NCBI GenBank assembly: GCA_964608405.1
Contig: CAZSNC010000026.1
Coordinates: 1 to 7,912, forward strand
Direction of reading: 5' to 3'
From: GWB1-38-13 sp964608405
GTDB lineage: Bacteria; Patescibacteriota; Microgenomatia; UBA8517
Length of the DNA stretch: 7,912 bases
Below the pieces are notes generated by a model. The model did not search any database. It had not been told where the DNA came from and saw nothing but the letters and a program-made list of their open reading frames with translations. Shown in pieces: positions 1 to 5,671 of the stretch. How positions within the stretch are numbered: the stretch's first letter is position 1; every line of letters starts with the position of its first letter. Made by a program: the position numbers and the translations under genes.

Positions 1-1
1 A

Positions 2-220
2 ATATTCGAATTGCGGGATTGGGCTAGAATTGATATGAGGTTTGACGGAAACGAAGATCCATATGTCTTGGACATAAATTCACCGGCAAGTTTGGAACCT
101 CCAAGCCATCAAAAGAACTACTGCTCATTTACCAATTCTGCTTTAACTGATGGAGTTGAATATAATAAATTAATTAAAACGATTGTTGAAAGTGCAAGAA
201 ATAGAAACCGTCCGAAATAG
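2..220 (+). CDS. ATP-grasp ligase, C-terminal fragment (D-Ala-D-Ala ligase-like)
   Basis: This is the 3' end of a gene that begins before the window; the frame is open from base 2 to a TAG at 218-220. The readable tail has the pattern RDWARIDMRFDGNEDPYVLDIN. In D-alanine-D-alanine ligases and related ATP-grasp enzymes the equivalent block is (R/D)-Y-A-R-(I/V)-D-(F/M)-R followed by PY-(V/F)-L-E-(I/V)-N, where the acid and the Asn help bind Mg-ATP. After it comes a short helical tail containing the element GVEYNKLIKTIVESA, matching the usual C-terminal 'SYEELIERI' helix. The expected role is ATP-dependent peptide or depsipeptide ligation in cell-wall precursor synthesis. The substrate cannot be told from this tail, because D-Ala-D-Lac ligases and other ATP-grasp ligases share the block. 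The family is fairly sure, the exact enzyme is not. Confidence 0.75.
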   Translation: MFELRDWARIDMRFDGNEDPYVLDINSPASLEPPSHQKNYCSFTNSALTDGVEYNKLIKTIVESARNRNRPK

Positions 221-298
221 ACACTCAAATTTTCCGATTGGGAACCACCGTATGAGTTTGATTTGTTATGCTGTCTGTGTATCGTTTTGTATTTATTG

Positions 299-370
<72 letters not shown>

Positions 371-375
371 ATATG

Positions 376-448
376 TGCTGAGAGCAGGAGTCGAACCCGC
401 ATCTGACGCTCTTCAGGCGCCCGCCGTGACCACCTTGGCTATCTCAGC
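376..448 (-). tRNA. tRNA-Phe(GAA), unusual D arm and G37
   Basis: The acceptor GCTGAGA/TCTCAGC is perfect. The anticodon stem GGCGC/GCGTC encloses loop CTGAAGA, giving anticodon GAA (Phe), and the T arm is GCGGG-TTCGACT-CCTGC. Discriminator is A73 and no CCA is encoded. Three things are atypical. The D arm has a three-pair stem GCC/GGC around an 11-nt loop, like the D arms of class II tRNAs (Leu/Ser). The variable loop is only 4 nt. Position 37 is G rather than the A found in most bacterial tRNA-Phe. No other loop register puts U at position 33, so the Phe assignment is firm despite these oddities. Confidence 0.9.
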
Positions 449-473
449 CCGAAACACAATTATATCAAATTTG

Positions 474-547
474 TGGTCGCTGAGGGATNNNNNNNNNNGA
501 CCTTCTCGATGTAAACGAGACGCTCTAACCAACTGAGCCAAGCGACC
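474..547 (-). tRNA. tRNA-Val(UAC), interrupted by a 10-N run
   Basis: Acceptor GGTCGCT/AGCGACC, D arm GCTC/GAGC, anticodon stem TCTCG/CGAGA with loop TTTACAT give anticodon UAC (Val). Discriminator is A73, no encoded CCA. Bases 489-498 are N and cover the 5' half of the T stem and most of the T loop, so TTC and the GC-stem cannot be read. The total length counted through the Ns (73 nt plus discriminator) is exactly what a standard class I tRNA needs, so the Ns probably stand for ten real but unresolved bases and not a gap of arbitrary size. It lies 5 nt from the neighbouring tRNA-Leu(GAG). Confidence 0.9.
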
Positions 548-552
548 CCAAG

Positions 553-634
553 TGCCGAGGACAGGACTTGAACCTGCAAGGATTTCTCCATACGCACCTC
601 AAGCGTACGCGTCTGCCAATTTCGCCACCTCGGC
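553..634 (-). tRNA. tRNA-Leu(GAG)
   Basis: This is a class II tRNA: acceptor GCCGAGG/CCTCGGC, anticodon stem TACGC/GCGTA around loop TTGAGGT (anticodon GAG), an extended variable arm pairing GGA with TCC, and T arm GCAGG-TTCAAGT-CCTGT. Discriminator is A73 as required for Leu; no CCA is encoded. Its D arm is identical over 20 nt (608-627) to that of the adjacent Leu(CAG) gene (705-724). Confidence 0.96.
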
Positions 635-646
635 AAAATATTAATG

Positions 647-731
647 TGCCCTTGAGAGGATTTGAACCCCTACCCCAAAAATTGGGACAACGTCCTGAAC
701 GTTGCGCGTCTGCCAATTTCGCCACAAGGGC
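647..731 (-). tRNA. tRNA-Leu(CAG)
   Basis: Class II tRNA with acceptor GCCCTTG/CAAGGGC, anticodon stem CAACG/CGTTG around loop TTCAGGA (anticodon CAG), a long variable arm pairing TCCCAA with TTGGGG, and T arm AGGGG-TTCAAAT-CCTCT. Discriminator A73, no encoded CCA. It is the first gene of the five-tRNA minus-strand array. A consensus TATAAT lies 42 nt upstream (774-779). Confidence 0.96.
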
Positions 732-748
732 GGAAACATTTCAAAGAG

Positions 749-758
749 CCCCAAGGGG
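749..758 (-). repeat. Short GC palindrome CCCCTTGGGG in the tRNA-array leader
   Basis: The minus strand has a perfect 10-nt inverted repeat, CCCCTTGGGG, between the TATAAT at 774-779 and tRNA-Leu(CAG). It is GC-rich in an AT-rich spacer. It can form only a tiny hairpin (three or four pairs) and is followed by CTCTTTG instead of a run of U, so it is a poor intrinsic terminator. It may mark the end of the GTPase transcript or a processing site; the function is unknown. Confidence 0.3.
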
Positions 759-773
759 TTATTGCAAGTTAAT

Positions 774-779
774 ATTATA
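774..779 (-). promoter_or_regulatory. -10 box for the Leu-Leu-Val-Phe-Gly tRNA array
   Basis: On the minus strand these bases read TATAAT, a perfect -10 consensus, in the short space between the stop codon of the DRG GTPase gene and the first tRNA of the array. A start site about 7 nt on would leave a leader of roughly 35 nt before tRNA-Leu(CAG). The hexamer 17 nt upstream, TTTATT, is a poor -35. Assignment rests on the -10 match and its position. Confidence 0.5.
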
Positions 780-793
780 CAAAAATTGGTGCT

Positions 794-1867
794 TTAAATA
801 AACCTTATCTGCATTCCGTCGGCAGTCGTCGAAGAAAGCGACACTTCCTGCCCTGGAAATTTTGCCCCTTCTCCCCAAATTCTGGCGTAAGTTTTATTTT
901 CTGAAAAACTGGAACCAAGCTGTTCCAGGATATCGGAAAGTTTTGTATTGTTTTTGACAATAAGCGGATTGTTAAAGTTTGGTTCATCATCACCTTTGAC
1001 GAGGTAAATCGTTGACAGGTCGAGGGTTTTCCAAATGTCTTCTCTTAATTTATTTAAATTTATGTCGTTTTCTGCACTTATATATAAATAGTCATTTTTA
1101 TGGCTGCCTACGGAAAGATCAGCTTTATTGATTACCGAGATGGACGGGATATAGACTCTGTTTCTGGAAAGACTGTCGAGAAGTTCATCAAGGGTAATTT
1201 TTTCTTTTATGGAAACAATGGCATTTTTTATTCCCATCTCCATAATAATTTCCTTTATGGTTTCCTTTGAAACGGTTTGGCGGATATTTGAAAATACCGA
1301 TATACCACCCTGGAGTTTCTTATCAATTTTAACGCTTGGTCTTTTTTTGTCGATTCGGATACCGTTTTTTTCAAGAGCGTTTTTAATGCGGTCAATTGCC
1401 TGTTCTTTTCCGACCTCCGTAATAACCACCAGGAGGTCACATCCGCGAACTACAGACAGAACTTCTTTACCTCTCCCCTTTCCCACCTCGGCTCCTTCAA
1501 TAAGTCCGGGAACATCAAGGATTTGAATTCTTGCGTTTTTGTATACCATCATTCCTGGGATTACCGATACTGTTGTAAACGCGTATGGGGCGACTTTACT
1601 TTGAGCATTGGTCAATCTGTTTAAGAGTGTTGATTTCCCGACGGAAGGAGGTCCTACCAAAACAATTGTTGCGTCACCTTGGTGTTTTACTGCATAACCA
1701 ATTCCGCCTCCGCTTCCTTTGGATCTGGTTTCAGAATCGAGAATTTTATCTTTAAGTCTGGACAGCCTGGCACGCAATATTCCGATATGGTGCTCCGTCC
1801 CTTTGTGGTAGGGAGTTTCTCTGATTTCTTTTTCAATATCTTCAATTTGTTTCTGAAAATCGCTCAT
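794..1867 (-). CDS. DRG-family GTPase with TGS domain
   Basis: This 357-aa protein matches the DRG (developmentally regulated GTP-binding) branch of the Obg/DRG superfamily from end to end. Residues 1-45 form the helical DRG N-terminus (pattern KGTEHHIGILRARLSRLKDKI), followed by a Gly-rich GSGGGIGYAV linker. The G domain shows G1 GPPSVGKST (72-80), switch FTT (97-99), G3 DVPG (118-121) followed by LIEGAEVGKGRGKEVLSV, G4 NKAD (247-250) and G5 SAE (264-266). Between G3 and G4 is a DRG-type insertion with KKLQGGISV (183-191). A TGS domain fills 286-357, with YARIWGEGAKFPGQ closely following the DRG pattern. DRG proteins bind GTP and associate with translating ribosomes in archaea and eukaryotes. 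It is not CgtA/Obg, because the N-terminal glycine-rich Obg fold is absent. Start ATG 1867 sits just behind a good promoter and has no Shine-Dalgarno sequence. Confidence 0.92.
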   Translation of the reverse strand: MSDFQKQIEDIEKEIRETPYHKGTEHHIGILRARLSRLKDKILDSETRSKGSGGGIGYAVKHQGDATIVLVGPPSVGKSTLLNRLTNAQSKVAPYAFTTVSVIPGMMVYKNARIQILDVPGLIEGAEVGKGRGKEVLSVVRGCDLLVVITEVGKEQAIDRIKNALEKNGIRIDKKRPSVKIDKKLQGGISVFSNIRQTVSKETIKEIIMEMGIKNAIVSIKEKITLDELLDSLSRNRVYIPSISVINKADLSVGSHKNDYLYISAENDINLNKLREDIWKTLDLSTIYLVKGDDEPNFNNPLIVKNNTKLSDILEQLGSSFSENKTYARIWGEGAKFPGQEVSLSSTTADGMQIRFI

Positions 1868-1905
1868 TAGGGTATAATTGTACTAGTTTAGCCTGAAATT
1901 GTCGA
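1868..1905 (-). promoter_or_regulatory. Promoter of the DRG GTPase gene (likely leaderless)
   Basis: On the minus strand a -35 TCGACA (1900-1905, five of six consensus bases) is followed by exactly 17 nt and then a -10 TACAAT (1877-1882, five of six). Only nine bases separate the -10 from the ATG at 1865-1867, so a normal start site would fall 0-3 nt before the start codon and the mRNA would be essentially leaderless. The -10 overlaps the divergent TATAAT that serves tRNA-Arg. Confidence 0.65.
1873..1878 (+). promoter_or_regulatory. -10 box for tRNA-Arg, overlapping the divergent GTPase promoter
   Basis: Plus-strand TATAAT is a perfect -10, placed so that transcription would start near 1885, about 25 nt before tRNA-Arg. 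The best -35-like hexamer, TTGTTT at 1847-1852, is 20 nt away, which is longer than usual. It shares two bases with the minus-strand TACAAT at 1877-1882; together they form the near-palindrome TATAATTGTA. Confidence 0.5.
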
Positions 1906-1909
1906 AATC

Positions 1910-1981
1910 GCGTCTGTAGCTCAACGGATAGAGCACCTGTCTTCGGAACAGGTAATGAGGGTTCAATTCCCCCCAGACGCA
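1910..1981 (+). tRNA. tRNA-Arg(UCG)
   Basis: Acceptor GCGTCTG/CAGACGC, D arm GCTC/GAGC, anticodon stem CCTGT/ACAGG around loop CTTCGGA (anticodon UCG, Arg), T arm GAGGG-TTCAATT-CCCCC with one A-C mismatch. The variable loop is 4 nt. Discriminator A73 is followed by CAG, so no CCA is encoded. It is a single gene, divergent from the DRG GTPase. Confidence 0.95.
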
Positions 1982-2040
1982 CAGAGTGGTAGGATAGAGA
2001 GGAAATAATTTGAGTTTATTTAGAAGGTAATAAGCTAATT

Positions 2041-2244
2041 ATGGCAAAAAAGGAACTTATTATTGGAGACATATATCTGTATGGTCTATTGGGAATTGCT
2101 GAGAAGAATGAAATTACATTGCAACAAGCAGCAGAAAAAGCTGTGGAAGATTGCAGGGCAACCCATGGCGAAGAACACATACCATTTATCTTGGGAGCCT
2201 TGAAAATATTGACAGCTCAAGAGACGAAATCCGAAAAAAAATAA
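2041..2244 (+). CDS. Small protein of unknown function, 67 aa
   Basis: The frame runs from an ATG to a TAA and I do not recognise the product. It begins MAKKELIIGDIYLYGLLG, followed by an amphipathic, Glu/Ala-rich middle (EITLQQAAEKAVEDCRA), a short hydrophobic stretch (IPFILGALKIL) and a Lys/Glu-rich tail. No signal peptide, transmembrane helix or metal-binding Cys/His pattern is evident, so a small soluble helical protein is most likely. An AGAAGG at 2022-2027 lies 13 nt before the ATG, farther than ideal, but it is the only Shine-Dalgarno-like sequence before any complete gene in the window. It sits 60 bp after tRNA-Arg and 63 bp before the P-type ATPase, which appears to have its own promoter, so a functional link to the pump is not implied. 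Natural codon structure and clean spacing suggest a real gene. Confidence 0.6.
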   Translation: MAKKELIIGDIYLYGLLGIAEKNEITLQQAAEKAVEDCRATHGEEHIPFILGALKILTAQETKSEKK

Positions 2245-2291
2245 GTAGGGCCTTCAAATACACATTTTTATCTATAAACCCTCCACTGTAG

Positions 2292-2297
2292 TATGAT
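2292..2297 (+). promoter_or_regulatory. -10 box of the P-type ATPase gene (likely leaderless)
   Basis: TATGAT (five of six consensus bases) stands ten bases before the ATG at 2308, and no Shine-Dalgarno sequence lies between. A start site 6-8 nt downstream would give an mRNA that begins within a few bases of the start codon. The -35 side is weak: TTTATC at 2267-2272 is 19 nt away. Confidence 0.45.
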
Positions 2298-2307
2298 TAA
2301 ATAAGTT

Positions 2308-4878
2308 ATGGATAAATCTGCTGCCCAGATTAATTGGTGGAGTTTGGATATTAATGATATCTATAAAATACTTGTCTCAAAAAGGTCTGGGTTGACTTCA
2401 GTTGAAGCTAAAGAAAGGTTAAAAAGATATGGATTTAATGATTTTGGAAGAAAAAAGGAACTTCCTTTATTTAAGCTCGTCCTTTCACAATTTGCGAATT
2501 GGTTAACCTTGATTCTGGTAGCTGCAGCTATAGTTTCCTTTGCCTTGGGAGAACGTATTGATTCCCTGGTAATAATATCTCTTGTCGTATTATCCGCTTT
2601 TTTCGGATTCATCCAGGAATTCAAAGCTGAAAAAACTCTCTCAAAATTAAAAAAATATATCAGAAACAAAGCACTGGTGTTTCGTGACGGGACGATAAAA
2701 AGGGTTGACCACAACAGCGTGGTCCCCGGTGACATCGTGCAACTTCATATTGGAGATATGATTCCTGCGGATATCAGATTAATTGCCTCCGATGGCCTTG
2801 CGACAAACGAGTCGGTCCTGACGGGTGAATCAGTTCCGGTTGAAAAAAATGCCGGGTTTATTGTTAATAAAGACGCCGTTGTTTCCGAAATGAAGAACAT
2901 GATTTTTATGGGAACATCGGTATCTCAGGGTGCTTGTTTGGGAGTAGTTGTTACAACCGGCAAGGACACCTTCTTCGGAAGGATTGCGGAAACTTTAAAA
3001 AATGCAGAGCCCCAGACCGACTTTCAAGTTCAGATAGCCGATTTCAGCAAGTTTTTGTTTAAGGTAATAATGCTGATGACGGCGTTTATATTTATCTCAA
3101 ATGTTGCTTTAGATAAAGGTGTACTTTCATCGTTCCTGTTTGCAGTTGCTTTGGCAGTTGGAATTGCACCCGAGATGCTTCCGGCAATTATTACTGTAAC
3201 TCTGTCTCAAGGAGCGCTAAAGATGGCTAAAAAGAAAGTAATTGTAAAAAGACTTTCGGCGGTTGAAGACTTTGGGAATATTGACACCCTTTGTATGGAT
3301 AAAACAGGAACGATAACGGAAGGGGTTTTTACCCTTTTTGATTACCAGAACAATGACGGAAAAAGGGACGAGGATGTAATTAAATATGCAATGCTTTGCA
3401 CGGGGGGAATATCACAACGGGTGTTTGGACAAACCGTTAATCCGACGGACAAGGCGATATGGGATAGTATTTTTGCCCAAGGATATAAGAACGATGTTAA
3501 AAAATATGACGTTCTCGATGAAAACGAATTCGATTACGAAAGAAAAAGAATGAGTGTTTTGGTTAAAAACAAAGAAACCATTCTTATTTCAAAGGGCTCC
3601 TCTGATTCAATACTTAGTATTTCATCTTTTTATATTAAAAACGGAAAGAGATATCGGCTCTCCGCAGGTAGGAAAAAGGAGTTTATTGAAAAAATAAACG
3701 AGTACGAATCGAGGGGTTTTCGGGTAATTTCTCTTGCCGTTAAGAAAACCAGATTGACTTCGTCGAGATCAATCAATGAAAAGAATATGGTTCTTGTGGG
3801 TCTACTGCTTTTTAGAGATCCTATAAAGGCAACATCAACTGCCGCAATCCGTAAGTTTATAAATTTGGGAATAAATTTAAAGGTAATAAGCGGTGACAGT
3901 CTGGTAGTAACTAAAAGCATTGCGTGCGAAGCAGGCATTAAATATAAGGACGACGAAGTCATTACTGGGGAGCGTTTAAAAAACTGCACAAATGACGAAT
4001 TTATTGAATATGCAAAAAGTGGTGTGGTTTTTGCGAGAGTTACACCCGAGCAGAAATACAAAATTGTCCAGGTATTGAATTACAAAAATCATATTGTCGG
4101 ATTTTTAGGTGACGGAGTTAACGACGTGCCGGCTTTGCGGGAGGCAGACGTCGGAATTACAGTTGATACCGGATCGGATATTGCAAAAGATACGTCGGAC
4201 ATCATTCTTCTTCAAAAGGATCTGATGGTTTTGGTTGAAGGGATAGAGGCTGGAAGAAAGACTTACGGCAACATAATGAAATATATTTTAAATACCATCT
4301 CAGCTAATTATGGGAATATGTTTACAGTTGCAATATCTTCACTATTTTTGAATTTTATACCGCTTCTCCCAAAACAGATTCTTTTAAATAATTTTATAAG
4401 TGACGTTCCCCTTTTTGCTGTCGCGACGGATAATGTTGATGAAAGTTTTATGAAAAAGCCCAATAAGTGGAATTTAAATTACATAAAGAATTTTATGATT
4501 ACATATGGATTTGTAAGCACCTTCTTTGATTTGTGTCTAATAATTCCAATGGTTTATATCTTTAAAGTCGGAGTGGAGGTCTTTCAAACGGCTTGGTTTG
4601 TGGAAAGTTCAATTTCGGAAATGCTTGTAACCTTTACGATAAGAACAAAACTACCCTTTTACAAAAGCCGTCCAAGCAAGTGGCTATTTTGGTTAAGTGT
4701 AATATCTGCCTTATTTGTAATTTCTTTGTCCGTATTTAGAGTTTCAATATTCGGTTTTGTGGCACTACCCTATTTTGTTTGGCTTCTGATACTATTTGAT
4801 CTTATTTCTTACTTTGTTGTTACTGAGATTGTTAAGAAGAGTTTCTTCAAAAAGTTTGAAACGGATAATCATGATTAA
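2308..4878 (+). CDS. MgtA-like P-type ATPase (probable Mg2+ or other cation transporter)
   Basis: An 856-aa P-type ATPase, complete from N-terminal cation-ATPase domain (about 10-80) to the last membrane helices. Visible signatures: actuator TGES (172-175), M4 ion-site motif PEMLP (288-292), phosphorylation motif DKTGT with Asp331, nucleotide-binding KGSS (429-432) and hinge GDGVND (601-606). Membrane segments fall at about 55-103, 246-296 and in four to six stretches from 655 to 845. The run KVIVKRLSAVEDFGNIDTLC before DKTGT is typical of the magnesium-transporting P3B (MgtA/MgtB) group, as are the KPxKW and QTAWFVES patterns near the C-terminus. In M6 the protein has NNFISD (694-699) and ATDNVD (706-711), unlike the NLMYD form of enteric MgtA, so the transported ion is only inferred. 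The length is slightly below the roughly 900 aa of enteric MgtA. All catalytic residues are present. No long 5' leader exists to hold an Mg2+ riboswitch; the start is probably leaderless. Confidence 0.9.
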   Translation: MDKSAAQINWWSLDINDIYKILVSKRSGLTSVEAKERLKRYGFNDFGRKKELPLFKLVLSQFANWLTLILVAAAIVSFALGERIDSLVIISLVVLSAFFGFIQEFKAEKTLSKLKKYIRNKALVFRDGTIKRVDHNSVVPGDIVQLHIGDMIPADIRLIASDGLATNESVLTGESVPVEKNAGFIVNKDAVVSEMKNMIFMGTSVSQGACLGVVVTTGKDTFFGRIAETLKNAEPQTDFQVQIADFSKFLFKVIMLMTAFIFISNVALDKGVLSSFLFAVALAVGIAPEMLPAIITVTLSQGALKMAKKKVIVKRLSAVEDFGNIDTLCMDKTGTITEGVFTLFDYQNNDGKRDEDVIKYAMLCTGGISQRVFGQTVNPTDKAIWDSIFAQGYKNDVKKYDVLDENEFDYERKRMSVLVKNKETILISKGSSDSILSISSFYIKNGKRYRLSAGRKKEFIEKINEYESRGFRVISLAVKKTRLTSSRSINEKNMVLVGLLLFRDPIKATSTAAIRKFINLGINLKVISGDSLVVTKSIACEAGIKYKDDEVITGERLKNCTNDEFIEYAKSGVVFARVTPEQKYKIVQVLNYKNHIVGFLGDGVNDVPALREADVGITVDTGSDIAKDTSDIILLQKDLMVLVEGIEAGRKTYGNIMKYILNTISANYGNMFTVAISSLFLNFIPLLPKQILLNNFISDVPLFAVATDNVDESFMKKPNKWNLNYIKNFMITYGFVSTFFDLCLIIPMVYIFKVGVEVFQTAWFVESSISEMLVTFTIRTKLPFYKSRPSKWLFWLSVISALFVISLSVFRVSIFGFVALPYFVWLLILFDLISYFVVTEIVKKSFFKKFETDNHD

Positions 4879-4897
4879 AAGAAGATATCAATAAGTT

Positions 4898-4912
4898 ATC
4901 ATAATTTATGAT
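4898..4912. repeat. AT-rich inverted repeat between convergent genes
   Basis: ATCATAA and TTATGAT flank a single T, an exact inverted repeat between the ends of the P-type ATPase and the Nmad2-like gene, and it includes the latter's TAA stop (4906-4908). It could act as a weak two-way transcription end, but there is no GC-rich stem or following T run, so a terminator role is doubtful. Confidence 0.25.
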
Positions 4913-5538
4913 TTGATATGTAAATATTGAAGACGCTTTACTTCGTAATCAATTGTTCTTGGCCGTCCAAAAATACCCGGTGACTTAAGAAGGCTTACCG
5001 CATGACGCTCAAAGGATAAAATACCTTCGGTTCCGGAGAGTCTGTGACCACGTCCAATTTTAAGAAAATCAAGATCTGGAGGTAGTTGTCTGCTGTTTTC
5101 ACCCCAGTAGTAAAATAGGTTTGAGATAAGGACGTTTATACCACTAAGATCTATTTGTTTTTTCATCTCAAGTATGGATGGGTCTCGTCCGATTGTATTG
5201 TGAGCGGAAATATGTTGAATGAAAGAATCCCTGTTATTTTCGTAAAAATTATCCCCCATCCATTTACGAATATCATTCGATTGAAAGTTTGGCTTTTTAT
5301 TTTTAAACCTTGAATCCATGAAGTATTCTCCCAACGGAAGTACTTCATTAACATACATTGCATATACAAGTTTATTTCCAAGGGGACTTGGTGTTAATCC
5401 AATAATCAAATCACCCTCTCTTGCGGTTTTTCTAATTACGGGTTTACAAACGGCCAGAGTACATTCACCCCACCAGGGATTTGGTGCATATCCGCAATCA
5501 TCTGCAACTATATAGCTAAAACATTCTTTTTGTCGCAT
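4906..5538 (-). CDS. Nmad2-like protein (nucleotide modification associated domain 2)
   Basis: A 210-aa soluble protein whose first half closely follows the pattern I know from the Nmad2 family. It has FSYIVADDCGYAPNP (7-21), WWGECTLAVCKPVIRKTA (22-39), GDLIIG (42-47), LVYAMYVNEVLPLGEYF (57-73), KKPNFQ (81-86), and later NVLISNLFYYWG (135-146) and IGRGHR (161-166). Family knowledge: Nmad domains were named from gene-neighbourhood analysis of phage and bacterial systems that make hypermodified bases, and the fold is thought to act on or recognise modified nucleotides. A reaction has not been established as far as I know. The usual neighbours of such systems (base hydroxylases, glycosyltransferases, thymidylate-synthase-like enzymes) are not in this window, so the role is open; RNA recognition is equally possible. 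No signal peptide or membrane helix. It converges on the ATPase with a 27-bp gap. There is no clear Shine-Dalgarno sequence before ATG 5538. Confidence 0.72.
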   Translation of the reverse strand: MRQKECFSYIVADDCGYAPNPWWGECTLAVCKPVIRKTAREGDLIIGLTPSPLGNKLVYAMYVNEVLPLGEYFMDSRFKNKKPNFQSNDIRKWMGDNFYENNRDSFIQHISAHNTIGRDPSILEMKKQIDLSGINVLISNLFYYWGENSRQLPPDLDFLKIGRGHRLSGTEGILSFERHAVSLLKSPGIFGRPRTIDYEVKRLQYLHIKS

Positions 5539-5671
5539 TAAATATATTTGATTATCTATGAGCAGAATGAATAATTATCTATTAGTGGCTATATCATAGC
5601 AGATCTATATTTTTTCCGTTCACAATTTCAATTTATAGTAGCCCAATATGGCTCTGGTGATATTATGGTGA
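5539..5671. other. AT-rich spacer between the Nmad2-like and orphan genes
   Basis: 133 bp without a gene. The minus strand contains TATGAT within CTGCTATGATATAGCC, but with no matching -35, and a GATAAT 12 nt before the Nmad2-like start. The heptamer TGGTGAT occurs twice, at 5655-5661 and 5666-5672, 11 bp apart, next to the orphan gene's stop codon. No RNA gene or convincing terminator was seen. Confidence 0.3.

Noticed and set aside
221..298. Possible small gene or RNA between the ligase tail and tRNA-Gly
   Set aside because: No frame, hairpin or promoter of note was found in these 78 bases.
525..801. Open frames on both strands through the first tRNA array
   Set aside because: They are translations of tRNA genes (the 'RGFEPLP' type of peptide is the well-known false product of tRNA T arms) and overlap three clear cloverleaves.
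794..1867. CgtA/Obg or YchF as the identity of the GTPase
   Set aside because: No N-terminal Obg fold is present, G4 is NKAD (YchF has an altered G4), and the N-terminal helix and TGS signature are of the DRG type.
2245..2307. Mg2+ riboswitch before the ATPase
   Set aside because: The spacer is only 63 bp, has no stable stem, and contains a -10 box directly before the start codon.
2361..4061. Antisense open frames of 124 and 143 codons inside the P-type ATPase gene
   Set aside because: They lie opposite a strongly conserved coding frame and show no recognisable protein features or start signals.
4898..4912. Intrinsic terminator between the convergent genes
   Set aside because: The inverted repeat is entirely weak AT pairs with no loop and no T tract.
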